This document shows, in pieces, positions 34,371 to 46,401 of a stretch of 64,000 bases of DNA (its first letter is position 1; each line of letters begins with the position of its first letter). A program made the position numbers and the translations under genes. The notes below the pieces were generated by a model. It ran no database searches, was not told the origin of the DNA, and saw only the letters and a program-made list of their open reading frames with translations. The DNA comes from Monilinia fructicola (taxonomy: Eukaryota > Ascomycota > Leotiomycetes > Helotiales > Sclerotiniaceae): contig VICG01000011.1 in assembly GCA_008692225.1 (NCBI GenBank), positions 2,096,501 to 2,160,500 of the forward strand, given 5' to 3'.

Positions 34371-35275
34371 GATAGATAGATATGGGGAAGACAAATAGTC
34401 ATATAGATATCAGAAAGTTGGATGGTAATATAGATATGGGGAATTCACATAGTAATATATACTTATTGCAGAAGAGTAGATGAGGATACACATCCTACAG
34501 GATTTAGAGAATTGCACTGCTGGTAATATATATATGGTAGTCGCTTACCCCATTAGAGATACTCTAACTTTTCGAAGTGTATGGAAAAGCTTCAATTCCT
34601 CGGAATGTTCTGATTGACTGATAAGAGGAATCGATTCAATCGGAAGCCCTGGAGATATTAACCGATACTTTCTCCGCAAAGGGAAAGTACCTAGTAGGCC
34701 CCGGGTTCCGAAAGCATACGGAGTACAGACTTGGAAGTACGAGTCACATGATATCATATCCTCGCTAATCAAGATGCATTACGTAATACCACCACCCCTG
34801 CCAAATGCATGTGATTATTTTGAGTTGTGCACTAAGTGGGCTTATGGACGGCAGTATTCTAATTTTGAATCCCTAGTACCTACTCCGTAGACTCCTAGAG
34901 AGAGGTGGGATCGCATCAAGGTACGAGCGAAAAGAAGGTCCAGAGGAACCAGTTTGCTTTACCAAGATTCCTTATTGATCTGATCTCATAGGTACTCACT
35001 CGCATTCAAAGTTTCAAGGTTGTCTTTTTTTAAAAACGAATTCCCCAAATCTAAAAAGCGGCATCAGATCAGAATCTGGGTGGGCATTTGGTCAATGTTT
35101 TTGTTTACATTGATTCCATTCATCTTGAAGCTCTAGAATCATATTAGGCGCAGCTCAACGCACCTATCTACGAAGTTAACGACGTCACGACAACAAAAGA
35201 CATCTGGTTACTCACGTTGCAGGACTGATACACTGTGGTGCTGTTATATCTTTTGGGGTAATGAAAGTCGAATGA
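34371..35275. other. intergenic promoter region between divergent genes
   Basis: Between the minus-strand deacetylase and the plus-strand VPS9 gene. No gene seen. GTCACATGAT at 34743-34752 is a Cbf1-type site. Several ATATAGATA words lie near 34380-34450. Confidence 0.45.
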
Positions 35276-38200
35276 ATGCAGCCCTTGAATCCTTTCCTAA
35301 GTGCTTTCTTCAAGAGTGCTCTGCCTACACAGTGTACGCCGGTACAACATCATGTAAGCTTGCCCACAACACCAGGTTTCTACCTTCGATATGAATTACT
35401 GGGTATGTAGCTGATAGTTTTCTAGATATTATTAGTACCCACTACCGAAGTTCTCCTAACCTCCCGCGATCGAGAAACCGGTGCGCTTTACGCAGACCTT
35501 GCCGGATCGGAAGATTTCCTGGGCAGTCATGTCTTGCGAATACCGACCAACCATGCTGCGACCGCGGGAGGGAAGGATGCGCCAATTTTGCGGGAGAATC
35601 GGGGCAAGGCAAAACAATATACAACAGTTAATGGCAGGACAGTCGTGATAAAAGATGCTTTTGTCTATAGTAACAAAGGTTAGTATTTCTCCCAGTTTTA
35701 TTATAGGGAATTGGTGTTAATACTACCTGTTCCAGGATTCAAGACCTTAAACCAGGCGCAACTCTTATCAGATACTTTGTGGTACCCAGATTCGCTCGAA
35801 CCACGACAATGGCTTGTTTACTACATATCGAGGCCGCTTGTTGGCATATTCGAGGAAATCAAAATCACTACTGCACTACTAGCCCCGAGGCTGCCGGATG
35901 GCAGACCAATCCTTCCATCCAGATCGCCTTCAATATCCGATCCTAACTCTATGAATGGACTTCCGCGCAAAAAGGATATTAAGAGTTTTAGCGACCTTTT
36001 AACGAATTTCCCTATGATTGCGAGACAAATGCAGCCTGGCTTGGAGGCCCTATTCAAGGAGTTCAACCAAGTATTTGAGAAGAAACTTCCACCCCCTCCA
36101 TCAGCCGCAATCATTCCAGACCCTGTACCAGATGGACCCATAGCGACGGCAATGAAGAAAGCGCGGTCTAATAGTTTTTCGACGCCCTCCCAACCAAATG
36201 GACATGTGCAACGTTATGTTGTAGATTTCTATACTGATGATGATGAGAACGTTATGCGGGGAGCTTTAGAAACTGCTGTTACATCTGCGATTGATCTTTT
36301 CCAAACGGTCGACAAGCAGCAACTCTCCCTTCTGGGAGCTACGACTGATCTTACAGGTCCAATTGTGGAACGTTTAATTGACCGTTATGTCACAGAGCAA
36401 TTGCACGATACTATCTTATTCCCAAGACTATGCACAATGAAACGCCCCGAGGACTTGGAACTGGAATCGAAAATCCGGCAAATGGAATTTGTGGATATTT
36501 CACAAGTGGGTATACCAATTCAGGGTGGTCATCAAGGAAAGCACGAACTCACATTGCGCCTCGGTCGTGCTGTCGAGGAATTCCGAAAATTGAGCGTAGC
36601 AGGAAGCCCACAGCAGATGATGGATATTTTATTATTGACGTTGAAAACGGTGACGCAGCTCATTGAGATTCCAACAAGCACAATTGGACCCACTTCTTCT
36701 GAAAAAATGACCTCTGTGTGTTAACCATCAATGCCGATACTCTTGTCTCCTTGCTTTTAGTCGTTGTTATAAGAGCTCAGGTTAGATATCTCCAGGCTCG
36801 TCTCTTATACATGCGCCACTTCATTTTTGTCGATGATGTGGAAAGTGGTGAGATGGGATATGCGCTAAGCACGTTTGAAGCTGTCTTATCATACCTTGCA
36901 AGAGACTCAGGAGGACTTCGAAAAGCGAGTCGGCGGAACCACAAATTATGGACAGCAACCAAGAAAGGCGATTTAAAAGAGATAATGAAGATCATGGAGC
37001 CAGATCGAGAGCTCTCTTCAGATGAAGAATCTGATCACGAGGAAGCTATTGTAGACGACATAATCAATGAAAACACTCCATGGAATACTTCTAATGGGCA
37101 TGCTAGACGGAGATCTTCTGGAGCTGCAACCCGGATTTCGCAAGCATCTACTCTCACTCATGTTTTTCCTTGGCAATATTTACATGATGGCGCAGATGAA
37201 GAGCGATTACCAGCACTAAGAAGACCCAAAACGGTTACTATGGATGTACGAAGTTTATCTAGCAGTTCAGAGATGTCTTTCAGATCAAGGGCTACCACTA
37301 TTGACTCTACAAGTAGCGGCATTGAAGGTGATACGTCAATAGAACGATTATCACAAACCGAAGATTCATCCGGTGAATCTGTTCTCATGATGGCCGTTCA
37401 ACATGAGCGGCCCGAGGCACTTCGGTATCTCTTGTCCTTACACGACTACTATCCTCTACTAGCGGTCCTCGAAGATACAAATAATGAGGGAACCACTTTA
37501 CTGAGTGCTGCTGTCCAGTTGGGACATACGGAACTCATTAATATAATATTAGATTTTGTTTATCAAGCTGCTTCGGAGTCGGTCGTTATTGGATATCTTT
37601 CACGACAGGATATCAACGGCAGAAGTGTGGCCCACTTTTTGTTCAACTTCCCGGAGCTTATTCCGAGAGTTGGACGTTTACTGCCTTGGAGGCAGAAAGA
37701 CAAGAATGGCCAAACGCCACTTTTTGCCTTGTGTAGATCATACGACCACGGACACTATAGACCTATGGTAGAGAGGCAGCACTTGTCGCAGCTACTTCTT
37801 CTCAGGGAGATAATCGACCTTTACATTTAGACGATCATGTCGACTTGAAAGGTAATACATTATTACATATTGTCAACGATCCTCAAATAGCATTACAACT
37901 ACTATTTCACTGCGACTCCGATGTTAACGCGACGAACGAGAAGAAATTCACACCACTCATGGTAGCTAGCAAATACGGTCGACTAGAAATGGTTAGAGCT
38001 CTATTTACCGATCCAAGAGTAGATATATTTGCCAAAGAACTTCGTGGCTTGACAGCGGTCGAGCTTGCTAAGGATGACGACGTACGGAACAGAATTGATG
38101 ATTTAATATTATTCCAAGGGGTGCCAGCCCCTGATGGAAGGATAACGGCGGTAGTCAGATCATACTTCGTTGAGGATGCAACTATTCGATTGGTACTCAA

Positions 38201-39390
38201 GTCCGGGGCACCCACAACACATGAAAGTTTTACTGTCACCACCTGCCGACGTTCATTGGCCGACTTTGAACATTTGGCGAAACTCCTTACGTTGGAAAAC
38301 CCGGCTTCGTGGCTACCATCTATATCGGGAATGAGGTCACCTTTTCAACTTCCTTCAAAGCCTTCTAGGGCCGTTTTGAGAGATATTCAGGTTCACCTTG
38401 ACGCATTCTTGAAGATCCTATTAGCACATACAACTTTTTCAACGCATGAAATGCTGTGGAATTCTTCCTCGTGCCAGACATACAGGCAGAAATGATGGAA
38501 CAGAGATCGAAACTGAAGGCCGAAGCAAGGGTAGAAACTGTACGAGAAGAATATCAACCCATTGGTGATGTCCGGGATGTGGAGCAATTTGTAGATCATG
38601 CGAGAGATATGGTCCGAAGTGTCAACTATTCTACCAAGAGCGTAGCACGTAGGGCAAATATGGTAGCTACTGTGACCACAGGTATGCTCTCAATAATTCA
38701 TGTTTGAATCATTACTAACCTATGTAGATCTCTACGATGCTTATAAAATTTCTACTCGTGCAATGTCTACCCTAACTTTTCTTCCTCACACCCATATATC
38801 TGCCTCTAGAGGCCTACACCCAAACACTTGCACCACCCTCTACCTCCCCATATTCCATTTTTCATACAAACATCCTTTCAATCCACAGCACCATAATCGC
38901 CATGCTTCTTTCTCTGTCTCGTCCCACCTCGCTCATATCCTCAATCACCACGTCCCGAAAATCAATTGAACGATCTTATAACTCACTTTCCCGATCGACT
39001 CGCTGGCCACTAGGTCTTCTAGACGAAACTCGTCAACGCTTGAACGAAGAAAAGGAGGACAAAGTCCGTAGGACTAAAGAAGAAGTCGAGGAAACTGGAA
39101 GGGAATTGAGATACACGCAACAAGTCGTAGCGGCGGAACTTGCTGGCTGGCAAGATTTACATGAGAAGATGGGAAGGAAAGCTATGAAGGATTTGGCGCG
39201 GTCAATGCTTGTTAGAGAACGTGCGACGTTGGAGGGGTTAAAGAGGGCGATTCGGAGGCTAAAAGTCGGAGAGAGGAGGATTGTAGAAATTGTACGGGAG
39301 GATGTTAGGGGTGAGGATAGGAGTAGGGAGGCGGACGTGGAGGCGGAGGCGGAGGCGAGTGGTGTTCATGTTGAAAGTATCGCTATGTAG
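35276..39390 (+). CDS. VPS9-ankyrin-PX domain protein, putative Rab5-type GEF
   Basis: About 1310 aa after correcting four indels. N-terminus MQPLNPFLSAFFKSALPTQC, then HHILLVPTTEVLL. The VPS9 domain follows (VGIPIQGG...SPQQMMDILLLTLKTV, SVLTINADTLVSLLLVVVIRAQVRYLQARLLYM...GEMGYALSTFEAVLSYL), the exchange module for Rab5-class GTPases. Ankyrin repeats follow (GESVLMMAVQHERPEALRYLL; GTTLLSAAVQLGHTELINIIL; GNTLLHIV; FTPLMVASKYGRLEMVRALF), then a PX-like module (SYFVEDATIRLVLKSGAP...FEHLAKLL, MLW-EFFLVPDIQ) and a coiled-coil C-terminus. Likely acts in endosome/vacuole traffic. Introns: 35354-35425, 35679-35735 and 38682-38727. Breaks: extra GT in GTGTGT (36716-36721), extra AG near 37774, a missing base near 38456 (LW-EFF), and an extra T near 38814 (HISA-LEAYTQ). 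Confidence 0.88.
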
Positions 39391-39893
39391 TGATACATGA
39401 ACAGAACGCACTCGGAAGGAAGCCTTGCATAGCGCAAAGAGTAACGGATGGGAATGACTGAAATGAAATTACACGTTGTATTTTGTTTTGCTTTGGATAT
39501 AGATCATGATCATATTGTTGCGTGGCATGATATCAAATTACACTTTATAGCATCATGGCGTTTAGGCATACATATAACCCTATGGGCGTTGTCTTCTCTT
39601 ACTGATAAAGAATCATGAATAGATTTCCCATGATATTTTTTTCGGCCAGTTATTATTATTGTGGATATACAGTATGCAGTGAAAATCAAAGTTTCGTGAA
39701 TCAAAAAACTTTCCAATGCAAAAAATAGCACCACCCCATCCCATGCGAACTATTCCAGGTCTCGTGAATCGAATCGATGATTCTAGCAGCGAGTCTCACA
39801 CAGCAGCCGACGTGAAGTAAAAAGCTCTCAATGCAATTAAATGTATCACCTGAACACCTTCATCCGTTCTCGAACGCCATATTACCGTGAAAT
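39391..39893. other. 3' intergenic between convergent genes
   Basis: Convergent ends of the VPS9 gene (+) and the oxidoreductase gene (-). No other gene seen. Confidence 0.5.
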
Positions 39894-41665
39894 CTAAGCA
39901 CTCAGCTTTCCTACAACTTCTTTATCCCACCAGCTCTCAAAATCTAACACTAGTTTCTTCTTTCGCGCTTCTTCAGCTGCGAAGACGACGGCGTGACTTC
40001 GGATTACCTCTTCTACTGTTGTGTGGAGGTTCTATATTAGTTTGGATCGTGGGATGGACGGAATGACAGCGAGCGGCGACGATAAAAGGGCAGGGAAAGA
40101 GGACGGGGGAAACTTACAGCTACATCCTACCCATTCTCTCTGCGCAACTTCTACCTCCGCCCCTTCGTTCATAACACTATTGACGGCCCCTACAAACTGC
40201 CTCACCAAACCCTCATCGCCACCCCCATGTCCGCTCTTGACATCCGTAATCTTGGGTTCATAAACCTTTTTCTCGCCGGTGTTGAAGTCTTCGACTGTAA
40301 TCGTGGTGCTATCTGCGTAGATCTCCCCGTCGCTTCCATAGATATGTGTATATCGTTCACAGATCTTATTCGTGTGAGATACCATATGGAACACAGCTTG
40401 TTTAGCCCCGCGATTTAGAGAGGCGTCGGCGGGAAATGTGAGGGTTACGAATTGGTCATCGTTGACGTTATTGTCGGATTCGTAGACGCAGCGACCGAAC
40501 CAGTTTTTGGTTTCGATCTCGGACACTGGGGTTTCGGAGGTGTAGTCCTCGGATAGGACGGATAGGAGAGCAGATTCTGCCACGGATGAACCCGAGGTGA
40601 TTTGGATGTCTTCGATGTCTGGGATTACGATATCGACGGGCCAGTTGGTGTTGGGCGATTTGAGACCGTCCAGCTTGGATGATATGTATACGTTCTTGGC
40701 GGAGTACTTGCACTCGGGTTCGATTGGACAGGAGAGACAGTTTGTTGCGGTGCCTGCAGAAGAGGGTTTGCGTGTGCGGGTAAACTGTTGAACGGAGCCG
40801 CTGGAGGTGATTGTTTCGGGGAGATGCGGCGGCGCCGTGGGATTAGATGGGGGAGGGGAGCATAGGAGCCAGAGGAGTAGATCGATGTCGTGACAGGATT
40901 TTGTGAGGAGAGAAGGGGCTGTTGTAGATTCTTTTCGCCAATTTCCACTATCTGGCAATTAGCTATCTTCCCCCATGGTCCAAGGAAACAAATCACGTAC
41001 CGAACATAGCTGTGAGTAAAATGCCACCATCCCACTGGCTCAGTATGATTGACACTCAGCACATCACCAATCACCCTCTCTCCCAGAAGTAATCTCCTCA
41101 ACATCATATTATGCGGACTATACCTCAACACATGCCCAATGCTAAATATCTTATCCGGCTGCTTGTTCCGTGGATAATCTGGTAACATTGCCCTATATAT
41201 CTCCACACAATCTGCCAAGGTCGTAGCCAATGGTTTCTCACACATAATATGCAACCCCAAAGGTTTCAATCCCACTATAACTTCCTTGTGCATTTCATCT
41301 AAAACACATATAAAGGCGGCGTCGACACCTGGTGGTACGGATTCCCCGCGAGAAGCGCGAGCTCGTCGCTCAAGCTCATATTGGAGAAACTCCTTCCAAT
41401 CGGAAAAGGATTGGCCTTCGGCGGGGGTATTCTCGCCCCAGATATAGCGCGAACCAAGTCGTTGGCGTTTGTATGGGATGGGCTCTGCGACGGCGTAAAC
41501 GACGCCTGGAGTGGACTCGGTGACGCAGCGAGAGTATTGGGAACCTCGGGATCCGGCGCCAATTACAAGAACTCGTGGTGGGTTTGGAGAGGTTGTGGAG
41601 ATGGAAGGGAATGTTGACGGGATAGTGATGGAGGGGTTGGTTGGGGTATCTGCGTGTGGTGCCAT
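39894..41665 (-). CDS. Gfo/Idh/MocA-family NAD(P)-dependent oxidoreductase
   Basis: 538-aa oxidoreductase with an intact frame. The N-terminal Rossmann fold starts with PRVLVIGAGSRGSQYSRC. The family lysine motif is MCEKPLATT, followed by IGHVLRYSPHNMMLRRLL. The C-terminal dimerisation domain has SHTEPVGWW-like text (VNHTEPVGWWHFTHSYVRG), CHDIDLLLWL (His/Asp of the active site) and ends VGCSLEEVIRSHAVVFAAEEARKKK. Introns: complement 40948-41000 and 40016-40117. The start is the ATG at 41665 (MAPHADTP), preceded by GAC; the frame is open further 5' but has no ATG. The long insert with CLSCPIEPECKYSAKNVY (Cys cluster) is usual for the fungal group. The substrate, probably a sugar or inositol, is unknown. 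Confidence 0.88.
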
Positions 41666-43786
41666 GTCTATAGACTTGTGTTTTAGGACTGTGGTTCCTA
41701 TGCTCTTGCTTGGGATTGAAGGCTGAGATATAGATTTAGATGAGAGATAGATATTGGTGTGCAAGTTAGGGCCCAATAGGGTAGATGTTGGTTGCACTTG
41801 TCAACAACAAAGGTATGGAGGGGTATCACGGTATGTAAACAACTTCACTTATCCTCAAGTTCTGTGGATGATTAAGGAATAGGATAACTCCGTGTACTCA
41901 CTCTTGGCACCGCCCTGGAGGATGATAAAGTCTTTTATATTGCACTCGAGCAATTGACCATTTGAGACAGATGTCAAGGTTCGATCTACAATGCTACATA
42001 CAGCACGACCGACGTACGTACATGCAAGACCTAGTAGGACCCTTGCCCCTTGCCCCTTGCCCCGCGCGATAACTGGTGGGGCACTGTAACGTTACTGGAC
42101 TCGACTCTTGGGCCAATCATGTAAAGTCAATTTCAATTTGTATTGCCGGAAGATAACCTGCCCATGGATGGATGTTGGAAGTTGTAAGTTGTAACCTCCA
42201 GGGCTGTCTCGTATTTTCCAGATCTTGGTTATATAAAGGTTAAAAGTGTTGATATGCCTCATTGAGGGACGAGAACCAAGATTATGCCTTAGCATTCCAC
42301 GGTCCTGGATGCAGAAAATGAGGGAACAGCTGATGTTCATCTTCTAGGTAAAGAACAACTACGTTACATAAAGGCGCTTTTTGTTGCATATCTACGAGAA
42401 GTCTAATCGCATACAAGATATCAATTCAAGATGTTTTATACATTTTAGACATTCAAGACATCTAAAATGCCGGTGCCTTGTAATTTAGATGATGGTAGCT
42501 CAAAGTATTTATACTCCAGATAGTAAGTACAGTAGAACCTGTGTATAAGGGACTACGTTATACGGGATAACTTGTTATACGGGACATTTATTCCAATTCT
42601 GGTAATTTTTGTATGGGAGAACGGGATTTTTTAACTTTAAGGGATTACGGGACAAATTATTGCTAGTCCTGTATAAAAATTGAAGATTTTATTGGCTATC
42701 GTATAAAATTTAGTGGGGAGATGATCTAATTAGTGGGGAATAGTTTAAATGATAACATATCACATGATTTTTTTGTTAAAAATATCAGGGGTATATAAAA
42801 AAATGACTAAGCTTAACCATACAAATTTTGCTGATGCCTTGTTGCCCAACCTGCATATACGGGAATCCTGGATATACGGGATTTAATTGGCCGAATTTTT
42901 CGATCCCTTATAACCAGGTTCTACTGTAGTAGCTAATTAGTATTTGACGAACTACTTCCTAACTTCAGATGGAATCACGAGATTAAAGATACGACAAAAC
43001 TCAAAATGGAACTTCTAAAAGGATTGTGGATGCCGCTTCCATGTTCAGGATCCCCTTCCTTTCTCTAGAACTACAGAACCATCCGAAGGTTATCCTCTTT
43101 CGCCGGTTTGATGTGTGAATGACAAGACTCTACACCGAGCGAAATCATGAAATTTGAACCTCTTGGGAGCACTCTACGCCGTACTTTTGTTGATCTGTGA
43201 CAAAAACGGGTTTTGGGCTTGCCTTCCTCGCAGGATATTGTTTGGATATCCCCTCATCTACGTCTCAGAAGCCGCCGGATCTTTCGGTATGAGATGTTTC
43301 CCTTACTGGGAAATATAATATCTGTTCTTAGACGTTCTCAAACTACATCGGGCTCTTCAAAGGTCGAGTGAATTCTCAACTATCATAAAGGACAACATAA
43401 GGAGAAATTTTACACGTATGATCAGGTTCTAGAGACCCTGTTTTTGTAACGTCTCCAATACCGAGGACTGCTATTCTAACCTCCGGTGGTATCAAAGTTC
43501 TAGCACTAGATATGATACCACGGATTTAGCTTGACGCCAAATCCCATGTGCGCCTGAGAATGCTACCAATAAGCATATTGCTGGCGACGCTGTTCAACTT
43601 GCACGTAACAATGCAAAGACGGTCCATAATCATGATGTCCTCGCATAACGAACCTCATATGTCTCATACCACCCACGTATTCTGCGTTCGACAAGTTCTC
43701 TCATTGCTTCATCTGTCTGGCATTTATCTTTGAGGTCATCACGGAATTCGATTTCTTCAAACTTAACTTTGGATTGTCGGTTAAGT
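41666..43786. other. intergenic with a MITE; 43.1-43.8 kb unexplained
   Basis: Contains a TTGCCCC triplication (about 42043-42063), the pogo-like MITE at 42530-42926 and a unique-looking stretch at 43000-43786. In the latter, short blocks such as LLGALYAVLLLICDKNG and SGGIKVLALDMIPRI can be read on the plus strand between stops, suggesting a degraded gene I cannot identify. Confidence 0.4.
42530..42926. mobile_element. pogo/Fot1-like MITE (397 bp)
   Basis: Terminal inverted repeats start CAGTAGAACCTG at 42530 and end CAGGTTCTACTG at 42926. Both ends continue with a TATAAGGGA motif after a short spacer. The element is flanked by TA (42528-42529 and 42927-42928), the expected target duplication of Tc1/mariner-pogo transposons. 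Inside are repeated (A/T)TACGGGA motifs and no open frame. The CAGTAGAACC tip is the tip style of pogo-like elements, so this is a non-autonomous MITE. Family assignment is from the tip and TA duplication only. Confidence 0.85.
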
Positions 43787-44430
43787 TTACAGTGTCCTCC
43801 ATATTTTGTTGGTTTTGTGGGCGGTCAATACAATGGCAGATTTCCAGCTGGGAGATGATACTGTCTTCTCACTAATGGTCGCATAAACGACATTTCTATT
43901 GTCAAGTTTGCGATTTGGCTGCTTGAGTGTTCCAAGATACACACCTGGTTTGAACAATGGATCTGACAAACCATGATCTTCGCTATGATATGGAAATGGC
44001 GTATTTAATACTCCAAATGGCGTTGCAGGTCGTGGGTCTGTAAACACATCGTGCGCGGTGTTTTCGTATAATTCTTCTGGAATTTCGTTATTCTCTCTTG
44101 GTTTGAATCCAGCTCCTTGGGCGATAAACATCTTGAAATCCGAGCCGATAAAGGTTGAGTAGAAGGGGCAAACAGTTTTGCGGAATCGATAGATAATCCA
44201 GATGGAAAGTAAGTTGGTGGAATTGATTGATGCTCTGGTGGTACTGGAGGTTTTACTTCCTCATGGTCAGGCGGAGAAGGTTTAAAGTCCACGCCAGTAA
44301 GAGGTAGAAAATGATTTTCTGGGGGAAATATGCGATCCTCTTCTGATATTTCCACCACGTGAGACAACCTTTCAAGTAGCTCATCTTCTGACCTGGTTCG
44401 CTTCACACTCTCAGGTTCCACAGATGCCAT
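43787..44430 (-). CDS. hypothetical Pro-rich protein, frame broken once
   Basis: Unrecognised. From ATG at 44430 the first frame gives MASVEPESVKRTRSEDELLE and then Pro/Glu-rich text (FPPENHFLPLTGVDFKPSPP, VPPEHQSIPPTYFPSG). A shift of two bases (or one missing base) near 44141-44147 joins it to SDFKMFIAQGAGFKPRENNE, DVFTDPRPATPFGVLNTP and LGTLKQPNRKLDNRNVVYA, ending at 43787. Both halves are of similar composition and have long open frames, so I treat them as one gene of about 213 aa. There is no signal peptide or membrane segment. Function is unknown. It could also be a lineage-specific decaying gene. Confidence 0.5.
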
Positions 44431-45184
44431 TGTAGAGTAATTGGGGCAAAGGACAATGCATTGCAGTAGTGTTTTTGAGGACTGGAAAAGAATGTTGAGA
44501 AGAAGATCATATTTTGATTCTACATATTGAGAGCAAAGATAGAACTTTCAAGTTGTCTTTATGAGTTCCATAAAGCTTTCAATAAAGGGCATTGAAATGT
44601 ATAGGAATGACCATATGCATTGATCTCCTGTAGCATGTGAATATTAAACAAAGGATTGGGCCATGCATCCTTTGGAGAAACTACGTAATTTGCTTGAGAC
44701 TTCTCAGTAAACTTACGATTCTCCTACGTATAATTGGATATTACCATGGATATTGCCGTCCCAAGTATCCTTTTGATGCCTCCATGAGCTCACCAGCTTG
44801 ATCGATATCTCGTTAAGATAGTGAGTGGTATATGGAATGCTCAGGATACACCGAAAAAATGATGATATACTCCATAGTAGAACTTGACTGTGCCAGATGA
44901 GTATCACATATGTCTTCAAAAAGAGAAAAATAATGTCGATGGTCAATAATTGATGATACTTGTAATTGGTATTGATGCTGGTAAACGATAGTTAGAACTA
45001 CTTGAATAGTAAGTGGAGAAATCCGCCTCATAATATTCGCCGAAACTCGGGTTCACGCCTTGACCTTAAGGCATAAAGTGAAAATCACATGATCTTTACT
45101 TCGCTTCTCAGGATCTTCCAAATCTCCCTCCGAACCTCTCAACGACCTTGATATCTTCAATTGACGCCCTTCATACCTGTCAAT
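44431..45184. other. divergent intergenic region upstream of ATP14
   Basis: No gene recognised. Contains the ATP14 promoter with an ATCACATGAT site. Confidence 0.45.
45084..45093 (+). promoter_or_regulatory. RTCACRTG site upstream of ATP14
   Basis: ATCACATGAT about 92-101 bases before the ATP14 start codon; a palindromic Cbf1-type sequence also found before RPT5 and RSC7. Confidence 0.4.
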
Positions 45185-45710
45185 ATGTTCACTCAAACTG
45201 TCCGCGCTTCGGTATGCTATATGCCCAGCTCAAAGTGTCAAGATACTAACTGTAGAAGCGCTCTCAAATCGCCCGTGTTGCGAGGCAGCAAATGATCAGC
45301 AAACGAACTTTCATTGTCCCTACTGCTGTTCGTCGTGGTATGTTCACAACCCATTTACAACTATGTTTTTTCTCCTTAAACCATTTATAATGAAAGCACT
45401 ATATCCGCAGCGACATCTGGCAATCAGAAGCTAATTCCGATCAATAGCGGATCTTGTCCAAGATCTTTACCTCAAAGAGTTGAAGGGCTACAAAGCTCCC
45501 CAGGTCAAGGCTTCCGATTCCGAGGGACATGTTCTCAAGTTCTCCCCACCTAAGGCTCCTACATCTCCAGAAGAGACCGACATCGCAAAGGAATTGGCAG
45601 CATATGAGGCAAGCACAGTTGAAGTAGAGGGACAGGTTGAGGGGGGTGCTGAGGCTAAGGAGCTCGATTGGTTTGAGGAGGAACCCGAGGAGGAGGCCGC
45701 ACACCACTAG
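45185..45710 (+). CDS. ATP14: mitochondrial F1Fo-ATP synthase subunit h
   Basis: 123-aa subunit h of the peripheral stalk of mitochondrial ATP synthase. The N-terminus is a mitochondrial presequence rich in Arg/Ser/Thr and lacking acids (MFTQTVRASKRSQIARVARQ, then MISKRTFIVPTAVRR). The mature part begins ADLVQDLYLKELKGYKAPQVKASDSEGHVLKFSPPKAPTSPE and ends in a strongly acidic tail (WFEEEPEEEAAHH), both typical for Atp14. Two introns: 45212-45255 (44 nt, very short) and 45338-45447. Exons are 27, 82 and 263 nt and the frame is intact. Confidence 0.92.
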
Positions 45711-46401
45711 ATTACGAATGATACCGAAGTGTGAACCTAAACTGCGTGGTAGAATGAAAGGTGTGGAAGCTATGGGTGGGGCTGGGAAAGTGTATACATA
45801 GCGAGGTGGTAGAATGAAGTGCGGATTGTACAGTCATCACACACCTAAACTTAAAAGAAGAATCCATGGACTGGGTAATCATCTGTGGCACAGGCTGCTA
45901 TTCCTACCTATTTAAAGAGCGAGTTGTCCGTCTCAGCCAGAGTCTGAGATTGGACAATAGTTGTTTATTTTGATCTCACACTTCAAATCGTTGTTGGACA
46001 ACAACTTGGGAGCCTAACGCCAAGTGGCCAGAATCTCCAAGATCCGAATAGATCCTATCAGGGCGAAGATGCATAAAAGACTATATAAATTCCATGTATG
46101 GAATGATTACCATGCACCTTTCACATTGTGCGGCAACTTACTCATTCGGGTCATTTCTTTGCGGCTAGCTGCACGGACCTTTGCGGGGTCGTCCTTTTCT
46201 CTTCTTCCCCAACCCAAAATTATTCCTTTGTCATATCCTTTGTCATCAGTCTTTAGGTATTGGAGATCATTTTCTTCTGAGACCCTCTTCACACTATTAA
46301 GATTGACTCCGGCCCTCTTTCCTACGATCCTGCCAATAGTCTTACCCGCCCTCGTCTTCATGCGTCTGAGTAAATTGGCTACCATCTCAACCTTCAACCA
46401 A
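45711..46401. other. 3' intergenic between convergent genes
   Basis: Between the ends of ATP14 (+) and the Kre9-like gene (-). Frames at 46024-46539 (+) and 46107-46415 (-) overlap the following gene or lack domain support. Confidence 0.45.

Noticed and set aside
40625..41000. Continuation of the oxidoreductase frame without splicing
   Set aside because: The conserved text stops at HSYVR and resumes at GNWRKES after a clear GT-AG intron (complement 40948-41000).
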